Below, piece by piece: positions 1 through 7,438 of a stretch of DNA of 47,355 bases. The notes beneath the pieces are model-generated. The model did no database searches. It had not been told where the DNA came from and saw nothing but the letters and a program-made list of their open reading frames with translations. The translations under genes were made by a program, and so were the position numbers. The number at the start of each line of letters is the position of its first letter. Within the stretch, counting starts at the first letter, position 1. Source of the DNA: Steroidobacter agaridevorans (GTDB lineage Bacteria; Pseudomonadota; Gammaproteobacteria; Steroidobacterales; Steroidobacteraceae); assembly GCF_009932555.1 (NCBI RefSeq), contig NZ_BLJO01000015.1, forward strand, positions 1 to 47,355. Direction: 5' to 3'.

Positions 1-1
1 A

Positions 2-850
2 ACTCTATCAAGACTCACGGTGACCGCCGCTTCAGCGGTCACGCCTCACTCGTACACCACGTCCCGGGACGCAATCCTCAACGATGGAACGAGGGGATTT
101 CGCAAGAAACTGCTGGAGGCTCGCAACTTCAATAGCTTTCTCTGTCAAACGGGGGTCTTCGATAGACATCAAAGTAGCGTTCCTCAGATCAATCTCATAC
201 ACCTGCATGGGTCGGTCTATTGGAGCAAGGCCGAGGATGGGATAGAGGTTAAGTATTCAATCAACACTGATGCGGAACTGCTGGATGATGTCGCACGGGC
301 GAGGCTCGCGCCCTTCTCGGCCGGGTTGATGAATAACGATTTCAAGTTGGAACAGTTGGCTGACCCCAAATTCGACCAAGCGCAGCTAGACGCCTTCTGG
401 GCCAAGTACAAAGGGATTCCGGTCGTGAATCCTACGAAATGGAAATTCCACGAAACGGTATATGAGGAGCACTACTACCAGATGTTGCGGTTGCTGAGCT
501 ATGAGCTTGAGAAGCCGAATGCAGTCCTGATTGCCTTTGGTTTCTCGTTTGCTGACGAGCACATCTTAAATTTGGTTAAGCGTTCCCTCTCCAACCCCCA
601 TCTTCAAGTGTTCATATGCTGCTATGGGAAGTCTTCCCACGAAGCCATCTCTGCGCAGTTCCGTCAACATAGCAACGTAAAATGCTTGATGCTCGAGAAT
701 GATGAGCCGTTAGACTTCTCGGCCTTTAATAGCAAGGTGTTCACTGGCCGAACTGAAGCGACGGCAGATACTAAGGCTGCGGCGAATATTCACGTGCCGC
801 CAGCCAATGTCATCCCTATCGGGGCGGCTGTGCCCGCAAACGTCGCATGA
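2..850 (+). CDS. SIR2-like NADase/defence protein (5' end outside window)
   Basis: This is the C-terminal part (about 282 residues) of a SIR2-family protein. The frame is open back to the first bases, so the GTG at 20 is probably internal and the true start lies upstream. Visible SIR2 features are the LHGSVYW segment, whose histidine codon at 206-208 corresponds to the sirtuin catalytic His, and the late GFSFADEHI segment (539-565) typical of prokaryotic SIR2-like defence proteins. The stop overlaps the start of the downstream HerA ATPase (ATGA), indicating translational coupling. In characterised SIR2-HerA systems the SIR2 subunit degrades NAD+ on phage infection, in complex with HerA. The NAD-binding N-terminal part cannot be checked here. 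Confidence 0.8.
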   Translation, partial: TLSRLTVTAASAVTPHSYTTSRDAILNDGTRGFRKKLLEARNFNSFLCQTGVFDRHQSSVPQINLIHLHGSVYWSKAEDGIEVKYSINTDAELLDDVARARLAPFSAGLMNNDFKLEQLADPKFDQAQLDAFWAKYKGIPVVNPTKWKFHETVYEEHYYQMLRLLSYELEKPNAVLIAFGFSFADEHILNLVKRSLSNPHLQVFICCYGKSSHEAISAQFRQHSNVKCLMLENDEPLDFSAFNSKVFTGRTEATADTKAAANIHVPPANVIPIGAAVPANVA

Positions 851-2652
851 CGATTCGTGTTGGCGAGGTGATTGCAGTCAACGGAACAAAGATCACCCTG
901 AGAATTGACGAGGACTCTAGTAAGGAGACTCTCTTCTACGGAGGTGAGAAGTACAAAGGCGTTTCGATCCGTGAATATCTCGCGATCCAGAGAGGGTTCC
1001 GAGAGATCATATGTATCGTCGAGGGTGAGTTTCTAGACGAGGCACGGGTTGAAAGCGCCAATGGCAAGGTTGGGTATATCCGAAAGGTTGAGGCGCGCCC
1101 GATTGGATTTTTTGACCACACAGGGTTTAAGCAAGGCATCAAGTACTTGCCAATGATTAAGGACGCGGCTTTCCTTCTACAGGAGGAGCGCATCGCGTCC
1201 ATTTTTGACCGAGCTGGGTCGGCAAAGCCATTCAAAATTGGCCGAATGCTCAAGGAGGACATCGCAGTCAGTCTTCCGTGGAAGCGGCTGTTCAATAGCC
1301 ACATCGGGATTTTTGGGAACACGGGCAGCGGCAAGTCGAATACGCTGGCGAAGCTATATACCGTATTGTTTGAGCAAAAGTTCTCGGCGATAGCTGACAA
1401 AAGCAGGTTCGTAATCCTCGACTTTAATGGCGAATACACTGGCAACCAGTTGGTGCCTGGCGAATCGAAAATGGTCTATTCGCTCGCGACTAAAGCGCCC
1501 AATGCAGGAGTTGAACAGCCGCCAGGAGCGGTGTTTCCACTGAAGGCTGAGGAGTTCTGGGATCTTGAGACATTGTCACTGCTCTTCCAGGCAACTCCCA
1601 ACACCCAGCGGCCATTTCTTAATCGGGTTATCGACGGGAGGCGACGGTATGAGAAGAATCCGGGATCATTGACCGCTTTTGCAAAGAAAAAATTTCGAGA
1701 TGCGTTCTCAGCTGGACACCCAAAAGCCGCCGCTCTGGACCTAATGCGATCCGTTGCGAAGATTGTAGAGAACGACGCACTAATCGACTTGTTGAAGGAG
1801 GTGAGCTGGCATTCCCATCAGTCTAAGTTCATGCGCGGCCATACGTTCTTCGATCCTGATGGGGAAGAGTACGATGCGGAGATCGCGCCAACCGTGGAGA
1901 CGCTTGACGCTACCAACTTGGATGCGTTTGATCAATTGTTGTTGAGGGTGACGTTACAGCTCATCGGCGACCTTATAAATGGATATGTGCAGTTTGACCA
2001 CATCCAGCCGCTGGTGAAGAGGGTGGAGTCATCCCTGTCGAACCTTAGGAAGGTGCTGACAGTGGGTGATGCCGCAGCTCCAGATAAGCTGCTTACAGTG
2101 ATTTCGCTTAGACGTTGCAACAACGAGACAAAAAAGGTATTGCCGCTGCTGTTCGCTAAGCACTACTACAACTCTCACAAGGACACGGTAGCTACGCCTC
2201 CAGACAAGACAGTTCATCTGATCATTGACGAGGCTCACAATATTCTCTCGCAGCAATCGACTCGTGAAAGCGAGAGTTGGAAAGACTATCGATTGGAGCA
2301 GTTCGAGGAGATCATCAAGGAGGGTCGAAAGTTCGGGGTTTTTGTGACGATCGCAAGCCAGCGGCCGGCCGATATCTCGCCGACCATAGTTTCGCAGCTT
2401 CACAATTTTTTTATTCACCGATTGGTCAACGATCGGGACCTCTTCCTGATCGACAATACGATAACTACACTGGATTCGCTGTCGCGCAGCCTCATTCCCG
2501 GGCTTGCACAAGGAAGCTGCGTTGTGACTGGAACGGCATTCGACCTTCCGATGGTGCTGCAGGTCGACCGACTTGATCGAGATAAGCAGCCGGCCAGCGA
2601 AGACGTGGATCTTGAACAGCTATGGAGTGAAGCTGCTGATGCTCCTGCATAG
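847..2652 (+). CDS. herA: HerA-type AAA+ ATPase/DNA translocase of SIR2-HerA pair
   Basis: This 601-residue protein has the HerA/FtsK-like layout. An N-terminal beta-rich HAS-barrel-like region spans about residues 1-90. Walker A is GNTGSGKS (157-164), followed by VILDFNGEY (about 189-198), typical of HerA. Walker B is LIIDEAH (D461, E462). A TIASQRP segment (about 501-509) and an HRLVNDRD stretch with a candidate arginine finger follow. It overlaps the SIR2 gene by 4 bp, so the two should be co-translated in fixed ratio. HerA ATPases form hexamers; in the defence version the hexamer scaffolds the SIR2 NADase. A NurA nuclease partner is absent, which favours the SIR2-HerA assignment over DNA-end resection. 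Symbol given for the family. Confidence 0.88.
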   Translation: MTIRVGEVIAVNGTKITLRIDEDSSKETLFYGGEKYKGVSIREYLAIQRGFREIICIVEGEFLDEARVESANGKVGYIRKVEARPIGFFDHTGFKQGIKYLPMIKDAAFLLQEERIASIFDRAGSAKPFKIGRMLKEDIAVSLPWKRLFNSHIGIFGNTGSGKSNTLAKLYTVLFEQKFSAIADKSRFVILDFNGEYTGNQLVPGESKMVYSLATKAPNAGVEQPPGAVFPLKAEEFWDLETLSLLFQATPNTQRPFLNRVIDGRRRYEKNPGSLTAFAKKKFRDAFSAGHPKAAALDLMRSVAKIVENDALIDLLKEVSWHSHQSKFMRGHTFFDPDGEEYDAEIAPTVETLDATNLDAFDQLLLRVTLQLIGDLINGYVQFDHIQPLVKRVESSLSNLRKVLTVGDAAAPDKLLTVISLRRCNNETKKVLPLLFAKHYYNSHKDTVATPPDKTVHLIIDEAHNILSQQSTRESESWKDYRLEQFEEIIKEGRKFGVFVTIASQRPADISPTIVSQLHNFFIHRLVNDRDLFLIDNTITTLDSLSRSLIPGLAQGSCVVTGTAFDLPMVLQVDRLDRDKQPASEDVDLEQLWSEAADAPA

Positions 2653-2719
2653 GTCAGGAGAATTTCTTTAGCGCGGTTAGCGGATGCTCACGGATCGTTG
2701 GACTAGCATCTCCCAGCAT

Positions 2720-3889
2720 TTACGTGATGAGCCGCAGATGAGCTTTAGACCTCCGAGCGGACTGTGCCGTCCCGTGGTTGGCTCCGCCTTTGAGGGCATT
2801 CAACATGAGCCCGAATGTAAGTTCGTTGATCTCCTGACTCGTAATTGCCAGTAGCTCGGCTACCTTCGCCTTGGTCAGTCCATCGTCACGGAGGGCTGCA
2901 AATACTTTCTCCAGCACCACCGACTTCTCATGTGGGAGTGGATCAGGTTCGTTGGTGCGAAAGCCTGCCTGGGCGATTTGGATGCATAGAGTCCGATTGG
3001 TCCATTCCGATGTCAGACCCAGGCTGTGTAGTCGATAGTTCAACGCGGCGACGGAAACGCCCCAGTATTTTTTATGCTTGATTAGGCTGGGAAGTGATGG
3101 GGCGCGGGGAGCGAGAGCAAGGGTGCTTGAGCGCGGCATCAAGAATGACGAAGCGAATGCATTCGCTTCGCGTTCGAGATCGGCTCCCTGTGGTTGGGCG
3201 TGCTGATGTAGCACTAAGTGACCGAGCTCATGAGCCGCATCGAAACGGCAATGCTCCGCTGACTTCCCCGTGTTCAGGAACATGAAAGGTACACCGCCTT
3301 TCCACATTGAAAACGCGTCGATTTCTCTCGCGTCGATCGCCAAGGAATAGATACGGACTCCCTTGGATTCCAGTAGCTTAATCATGTTGGGAATCGGCGC
3401 TTCCCCCAGTCCCCAATGCACACGGAGCATGTCCGCTGCAGTCTGAGGGTCCTGGGAACTTTCATGGGACAAGTAGTCGATGTCGGGGCACGTGGACGCT
3501 ACTTCTTCCTTTGGAATGGTGGATCGTTCGCGGCCGAGATCGGGCACATCTGGTGGCGGCAGCTCAAATCTCGACTCTATCCATTGATTGAGGAGCAGCG
3601 CGACGGCACCCGCACCGAGCGCCGTGTCGCGCTGTGACGCTGTCATCTTGGACAGCGAGCGAAAACTTGCAACGTCTGGCGTCGGAAATTCTGGATCGTC
3701 GCCATAGAAAAACGCTTGCGGAAATTCAAGTACGTCAGCGAGTCTCGCGAGCGTCAGGCATTCGGGGACTTGGGTTCCAGTCTCATAGCCGACCACCGAA
3801 CGTTCAGATACTCCGATCCGTTTCGCGAGCGCGCGCTTATTCATGCCCCGCCGCTTTCGGGCGAGGCTGAGTCTTTGGGGATTGAACAT
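2720..3889 (-). CDS. XRE-family regulator fused to ImmA/IrrE metallopeptidase
   Basis: This is a 389-residue protein. An XRE helix-turn-helix (about residues 5-60: RLSLARKRRGMNKRALAKRI, then YETGTQVP) is followed by a DUF955 ImmA/IrrE zinc peptidase with the HELGH motif at residues 220-224. The frame extends upstream, but the ATG at 3889 gives the classic MFNPQRL start of this family and lies 7 bp after the preceding stop. ImmA-type peptidases cleave partner repressors to switch on mobile-element or stress genes. Here it forms an operon with the unknown 219-residue protein just upstream, which is its likely partner or substrate. The C-terminal about 100 residues contain a second HTH-like stretch (LTKAKVAELLAITSQEINEL). 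The target is unknown. Confidence 0.85.
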   Translation of the reverse strand: MFNPQRLSLARKRRGMNKRALAKRIGVSERSVVGYETGTQVPECLTLARLADVLEFPQAFFYGDDPEFPTPDVASFRSLSKMTASQRDTALGAGAVALLLNQWIESRFELPPPDVPDLGRERSTIPKEEVASTCPDIDYLSHESSQDPQTAADMLRVHWGLGEAPIPNMIKLLESKGVRIYSLAIDAREIDAFSMWKGGVPFMFLNTGKSAEHCRFDAAHELGHLVLHQHAQPQGADLEREANAFASSFLMPRSSTLALAPRAPSLPSLIKHKKYWGVSVAALNYRLHSLGLTSEWTNRTLCIQIAQAGFRTNEPDPLPHEKSVVLEKVFAALRDDGLTKAKVAELLAITSQEINELTFGLMLNALKGGANHGTAQSARRSKAHLRLIT

Positions 3890-3896
3890 GATCGGC

Positions 3897-4556
3897 TCAG
3901 GACTTTCGGCGGATCTCGATGTCGAAATCCGAGCTAGGTCCAGCTGGAGGCGCAAGCTCGATTCGGTCGCCGTCAAACGAAATAGGCGGCAATATGATGC
4001 GATCAGTCCATCTCGACACCCTTCCGTCGTCGTCCATCTCGGTTGGGCGTGACAACTCGGCTCGAAGCTCCTGTTTCCTCATGTCGATATGATGGAGAAG
4101 CAGCCAAGTTGTGAAGTCCGCGGCCTTTAATCTTTGCTCCGGATGGGGAGGCGGCAAAAGCTCCGCGAATAGATCAGACTGGCGGTTGACCTCAACGGCA
4201 TCGGCGGTATTCGGCCCCTTCTTGGATCGGGTTGTCGGATTGCCTTTCGCGTAGCCGGTGGCTTCGTCGCCAGAGGCAACGTTGATCGCGAGCGCCAGTT
4301 CTTCATGAACCGTTAGTGAGTAATTTCCAAAGTTCACGGGCACCCAGTCTCGTGACCGCAATTGCTCCCGCAGCGAGGCGACTGCCCATCCCCACATTTC
4401 GAGCCCTGGGAAGCTGGGCGGATGATTGGGGGTCAACCGAACCCGATGGAGGTAGGCTTGGTACAGCGACTCGCGCAAGATTTCTTCAGTGAGCTGCATG
4501 GTTTCGAGCCGTGCAGCGACGGCGGCAGGCTCGACGATCACTTGTACCGATGGCAT
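3897..4556 (-). CDS. Unrecognised 219-aa protein paired with XRE-ImmA peptidase
   Basis: I do not recognise a named domain. The chosen ATG at 4556 gives 219 residues starting MPSVQVIV. It lies just downstream of a purine-rich stretch on the minus strand, and the longer frame would only run antisense through the vapB-like gene. The protein is soluble-looking, with no signal peptide or membrane segment. Its middle part holds VNFGNYSLTVHEELALAINV followed by ASGDEATG and a Gly/Lys/Thr-rich stretch (NPTTRSKKGPNT); the C-terminus is acidic and proline-rich. It is the first gene of a two-gene leftward unit with the XRE-ImmA gene (7 bp spacing). It may be the ImmA substrate, an effector or a toxin; none is shown by sequence. 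Confidence 0.7.
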   Translation of the reverse strand: MPSVQVIVEPAAVAARLETMQLTEEILRESLYQAYLHRVRLTPNHPPSFPGLEMWGWAVASLREQLRSRDWVPVNFGNYSLTVHEELALAINVASGDEATGYAKGNPTTRSKKGPNTADAVEVNRQSDLFAELLPPPHPEQRLKAADFTTWLLLHHIDMRKQELRAELSRPTEMDDDGRVSRWTDRIILPPISFDGDRIELAPPAGPSSDFDIEIRRKS

Positions 4557-4582
4557 ATCCGTATCCTGGTGGGACTTCCTAT

Positions 4583-4612
4583 AAACTAACCTCATTTGAG
4601 GTGGAAAAACAA
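4583..4612 (-). promoter_or_regulatory. Putative promoter with palindromic operator for the ImmA unit
   Basis: Reading leftward, TTGTTT (-35, 4607-4612) and TAGTTT (-10, 4583-4588) are 18 bp apart. The spacer holds a perfect 14-bp palindrome, ACCTCATTTGAGGT (4589-4602), directly abutting the -10. A dyad in this position is typical of an XRE repressor operator, so autoregulation by the XRE-ImmA protein is a reasonable inference. The promoter hexamers are only moderate matches. Confidence 0.5.
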
Positions 4613-4624
4613 GAAGCCTTCGGG

Positions 4625-4676
4625 TTGCCGTACCAAGGGTCGCCGGATATACTCTGGTATTGGTGTATATCCAGAG
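4625..4676 (+). promoter_or_regulatory. vapBC-like promoter with nested inverted repeats
   Basis: TTGCCG (4625-4630) and TATACT (4648-4653) are spaced 17 bp apart, a good sigma-70 match. An 8-bp inverted repeat, GGATATAC (4645-4652) and GTATATCC (4665-4672), covers the -10. A second pair, CTCTGG (4652-4657) and CCAGAG (4671-4676), is nested with it. AbrB/MazE-fold antitoxins usually repress their own operon through such dyads. A ribosome-binding AGAGGT precedes the ATG at 4684. Confidence 0.6.
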
Positions 4677-4683
4677 GTGTTTT

Positions 4684-4917
4684 ATGCAGGTCTCGAAGTG
4701 GGGCAACAGCTTGGCCATCCGACTCCCTGCCGCCGTCGTGGAGGCCTTGGGACTCCGAGAGGGCGATGACGTGACTCTGCACGCGGCGGGTAAGCGGGCG
4801 CTTGAGATTGAAAAGACACCTGACGCCAAGGAATTGCTAGCTCGGCTGCGTCGGTTCCGCGGTCGTATGCCGAAAGATTTCAAGTTCGACCGCCTTGAAG
4901 CAAATGAGCGACGCTGA
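4684..4917 (+). CDS. vapB: AbrB/MazE-fold antitoxin (VapB-like)
   Basis: This 77-residue protein begins MQVSKWGNSLAIRLP, the hallmark of SpoVT/AbrB swapped-hairpin antitoxins. An LGLREGDDVTLH stretch completes the DNA-binding fold (residues 1-50), and a charged toxin-neutralising tail (ARLRRFRGRMPKDFKFDR) follows. The ATG at 4684 has AGAGGT 5 bp upstream; upstream in-frame starts would add unrelated residues. It overlaps the PIN-domain toxin gene by 14 bp. It should bind and inhibit the toxin and repress the operon through the dyads overlapping its promoter. Confidence 0.88.
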   Translation: MQVSKWGNSLAIRLPAAVVEALGLREGDDVTLHAAGKRALEIEKTPDAKELLARLRRFRGRMPKDFKFDRLEANERR

Positions 4918-5314
4918 GTCATTTTTCGATAGCAACGTCCTGTTGTATTTGCTGTCGGCCGATGCTGAGAAGGCTGACCGCGCTGAAGTGCTGCTTGCGC
5001 GATCGGGTGCGATTAGCGTTCAAGTCCTAAACGAATTCACGACAGTCGCGGTACGCAAGTTCGGCTTGTCGTTCGCTGAAGCCCGCGAGATGTTGGGTAC
5101 GATTCGCACCGTCTGCGTGACTCACCCTCTAACGATCGAACACCACGACAAGGGGAGTGAAATCGCCGAGCGATACGGCTTTTCATTTTACGATTCGGTG
5201 ATCGTCGCGTCGGCGCTGCTGGCTGGATGCAACGTTCTCTACTCAGAGGATCTTCAGCATCAGCAGGTGATTGAGAAGCGGCTTACCGTTATTAATCCGT
5301 TTGCTAAGCCGTAA
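4904..5314 (+). CDS. vapC: PIN-domain ribonuclease toxin (VapC-like)
   Basis: This is a 136-residue PIN-domain protein with the four expected acidic residues: D9 (FFDSNV), E44 (LNEFT), D97 (FYDSVI) and D116 (YSEDLQH). VapC toxins are Mg2+-dependent RNases that usually cleave tRNA or rRNA. The ATG at 4904 inside the antitoxin gene gives MSDAESFFDSNV; a TTG at 4895 in the same frame is a less likely start. The 14-bp overlap with the antitoxin gene implies coupled translation. The gene looks intact. The module probably helps stabilise the island. Confidence 0.88.
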   Translation: MSDAESFFDSNVLLYLLSADAEKADRAEVLLARSGAISVQVLNEFTTVAVRKFGLSFAEAREMLGTIRTVCVTHPLTIEHHDKGSEIAERYGFSFYDSVIVASALLAGCNVLYSEDLQHQQVIEKRLTVINPFAKP

Positions 5315-5328
5315 AGTTGTAGCTGAGC

Positions 5329-5351
5329 CTTTGATGCCACTGGCATCAAAG
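5329..5351. repeat. Near-perfect 23-bp palindrome after vapC
   Basis: CTTTGATGCCA (5329-5339) and TGGCATCAAAG (5341-5351) are perfect 11-bp inverted arms separated by one base, starting 15 bp after the toxin stop. There is no T-tract, so it is not a standard intrinsic terminator. It may act as a transcription-stopping hairpin or a protein-binding dyad. The rest of the 256-bp gap up to 5570 shows no convincing gene. Confidence 0.6.
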
Positions 5352-5570
5352 CTCTCGATGGATGGGTCGCCGGGGTATTAGCGGCGCGTCGCAAATGGTG
5401 CAAGGCATGCGGAAGGACGCCGTCATGATTTGCGGGAAATCTGGAGATCGGCATCAGCAAGTGGCGACCGCCGGAGGGCTGCCAAAATCCGCCCCTTATG
5501 AGGTGCGCCAACCGTACCCGCTCCCGGCCCCGTCGATGATTCTGGACGGCCGACCGGAGCATCCCCAGCC

Positions 5571-6104
5571 TCATTTGTGGCGTTCGCGCAGTTTTCGCTT
5601 GGCTGCTGCCCAATCGACAGGTTGTTCTTTTCCGGCGTCATATCGTTGCTCGGTCTCTCGCAGTAAATCGCTGTGCCATGCCGGGGATTTCAGCTTTGAT
5701 GCGTCAGCAGCCTCCCGCGATTCCAGCACGAAGTTCAGAAGGCGCTTGTAGCGGTCGCCGCGAATCATCGTTCGGGGCGATACGTTTCCGAGGCGTGGGT
5801 TCGGCCGCTCAAACCAAAGCGCGACCTTATGAATATCGCCGTCGAAGAATTCGGCAACGAGATTCGCAATGTTGGCGATCTCGCGCAGTCGTATCGCCGT
5901 CGCCGCCGGAATTGCGTCATCGAAGCGCACCGAGGATTTGGAAACCTTCGAAATCTTGCCGAGATCTTCCTTCGTGAGTTTCACCACGTCGGCTACGCGC
6001 TTGTAGTCTGGCTGGCCGTTTCGATAGAACCCCAAGATATCCGGAGCGATGTGTCCGGTGATCGGGCGAAAGGCCGCGCTGGACGATGATTGTGCTGTTG
6101 GCAT
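5571..6104 (-). CDS. Xre/MbcA/ParS-like antitoxin with addiction-module tail, orphan
   Basis: This 177-residue protein has two parts. Residues about 20-130 resemble the Xre/MbcA/ParS antitoxin family (DUF2384 region), with ALWFERPNPRLGNVSPRTM followed by a helix ending in LLNFVLESREA. Residues about 138-177 (SPAWHSDLLRETEQRYDAG, then WAAAKRKLRER) look like the C-terminal tail of RelB/ParD-type addiction antitoxins. MbcA-type antitoxins normally precede a RES toxin, and the tail type usually precedes a ParE/RelE toxin. Neither toxin is found immediately downstream (5570 to 5315), so this appears to be an orphan or decayed module. Its start lies 10 bp after the integrase stop on the same strand, so co-transcription with the integrase is possible. 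Confidence 0.65.
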   Translation of the reverse strand: MPTAQSSSSAAFRPITGHIAPDILGFYRNGQPDYKRVADVVKLTKEDLGKISKVSKSSVRFDDAIPAATAIRLREIANIANLVAEFFDGDIHKVALWFERPNPRLGNVSPRTMIRGDRYKRLLNFVLESREAADASKLKSPAWHSDLLRETEQRYDAGKEQPVDWAAAKRKLRERHK

Positions 6105-6114
6105 GGGGAGACTC

Positions 6115-7335
6115 CTACTTTATTGGGCCGCCACCGCGCAGGCCGTCCAGATAGTCCGCCCACGCCTGCATCATCTTCCGTCGCTCCGGTAGGTAGTCTG
6201 CGTGGTTGTACGCCGCCCGAATCTTGTCTCGCTCGCCATGCGCCAGTTGCCTCTCGATCGCGTCTTTATGCCAGTGCTGCTCATTTAGGATCGAGCTAGC
6301 CAGCGATCTGAACCCATGCGCGGTCATTGTTTCTTTGTCGTAGCCGATGCGGCGGAGGGCGGCGTTCAAGGTGTTCTCGCTCATAGGCCGCGCAAGGCTT
6401 CTCAGTCCGGGAAAGACAAGGCCAGTAGGGCCAGTGAGAGGCTGTAGCTCGCGAAGAATCGCCACGGCTTGTTTCGCGAGCGGGACGATGTGCTGCTCGC
6501 GCATCTTCATTCTCGCTGCAGGGATGCGCCACTGAGGGTGAGTGCCGTCCAGATCGAATTCTGACCAGTCAGCTTGTCGAAGTTCGCCAGGGCGAACGAA
6601 CAGCAGCGGAGCGAGGCGAAGAGCGCAAGCGACCGGAAACGTACCCCCATAGCCGTCGATGGCTCTCAGCAGCTCGCCGACCTGCTTCGGGTCAGTGATG
6701 GTCGCGTGATGGCGCGTAGGGCGAGCCGATAACGTCTTCGACAATCCCAGGCAGGGTGAGTGCTCGCAGATTTCCTCCGCGATGGCGAAGTCGAAGATCG
6801 AGCGAATGAGTTGAAGCACACGGTAGGCAGTCTCGACATGCCCCGTCTTCTCTATCCGCTGCAAAACCTCTTTGATCTGCGCGCGCTTGATGCCGCTGAC
6901 GCCGAGTGAACCCACCCAAGGAAAGACGTGCTGCTCCAATCTTCGCGCGTTACGCGCGCCATGGCTCTCGCCCCAGCTTTGCTTCGTGAGCCAGTCGCGT
7001 GCGACGGCTTCGAAGGTGTTGAGCTGCGCGACACGTCTCTGGTGTTCTTCCTGCTTCCGTTGAGTGCTGGGATCGATGTGCTCGGCGAGTAGTCGGCGCG
7101 CTTCGTCTCGCTTCTCGCGAGCGCGCTTCAACGAGACTTCTGGGAAGACGCCGAGCGAAAGATTCTTCTCCGCTTTACCTGGCTTGCCATCGGCGCGAGC
7201 GCCGAAGCGATACTTGAACCGCCACCATTTGTGGCCGGCAGCTCGGATGAGCAGGAACAGTCCTTTCTCGTCGTAGAGCTTCCAATCCTTCTCGCGAGGT
7301 TTTGCGTTTTGGACCTGAACGTTGGTCAACGGCAT
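6115..7335 (-). CDS. int: P4-type tyrosine recombinase (integrase)
   Basis: This 406-residue site-specific recombinase catalyses island integration and excision. The N-terminal DUF4102-like arm-binding domain (LTNVQVQNAKPREKDWKLYD, then GLFLLIRAAGHKWWRF) covers about residues 1-85, followed by a core-binding domain and a catalytic domain. Visible catalytic residues are R248 (FVRPGELR), H340 and R343 (HGFR), H366 (LAHGE) and the nucleophile Y376 (AAYNH). It reads away from ssrA with its start 172 bp from the ssrA 3' end, the usual arrangement for islands using the tmRNA gene as attachment site. It appears intact. A 9-bp inverted repeat lies directly upstream of its ATG. Confidence 0.95.
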   Translation of the reverse strand: MPLTNVQVQNAKPREKDWKLYDEKGLFLLIRAAGHKWWRFKYRFGARADGKPGKAEKNLSLGVFPEVSLKRAREKRDEARRLLAEHIDPSTQRKQEEHQRRVAQLNTFEAVARDWLTKQSWGESHGARNARRLEQHVFPWVGSLGVSGIKRAQIKEVLQRIEKTGHVETAYRVLQLIRSIFDFAIAEEICEHSPCLGLSKTLSARPTRHHATITDPKQVGELLRAIDGYGGTFPVACALRLAPLLFVRPGELRQADWSEFDLDGTHPQWRIPAARMKMREQHIVPLAKQAVAILRELQPLTGPTGLVFPGLRSLARPMSENTLNAALRRIGYDKETMTAHGFRSLASSILNEQHWHKDAIERQLAHGERDKIRAAYNHADYLPERRKMMQAWADYLDGLRGGGPIK

Positions 7336-7336
7336 T

Positions 7337-7402
7337 GGGGTAACTCTCCGTGTCGGCGACAGGTCGCCTCCAGTTACCCCTTGAAGTTGCCCCCGACAGG
7401 TC
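7337..7402. repeat. Inverted and direct repeats upstream of int
   Basis: GGGGTAACT (7337-7345) and AGTTACCCC (7372-7380) form a perfect 9-bp inverted repeat starting one base from the integrase ATG. GGCGA/TCGCC (7355-7359, 7364-7368) is nested inside. CGACAGGTC occurs twice in direct orientation (7357-7365 and 7394-7402). They are plausible recombinase or excisionase arm sites, or an int operator. This is inference from position only. Confidence 0.55.
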
Positions 7403-7438
7403 TAAGATGTCAACGGACGACAGCAGTCATCCGAAGCT

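Noticed and set aside
5260-5613. A 117-aa minus-strand frame after the orphan antitoxin, as an intact toxin gene
   Set aside because: There is no recognisable start or fold; it overlaps the end of vapC and the antitoxin gene. Kept only as a possible remnant.
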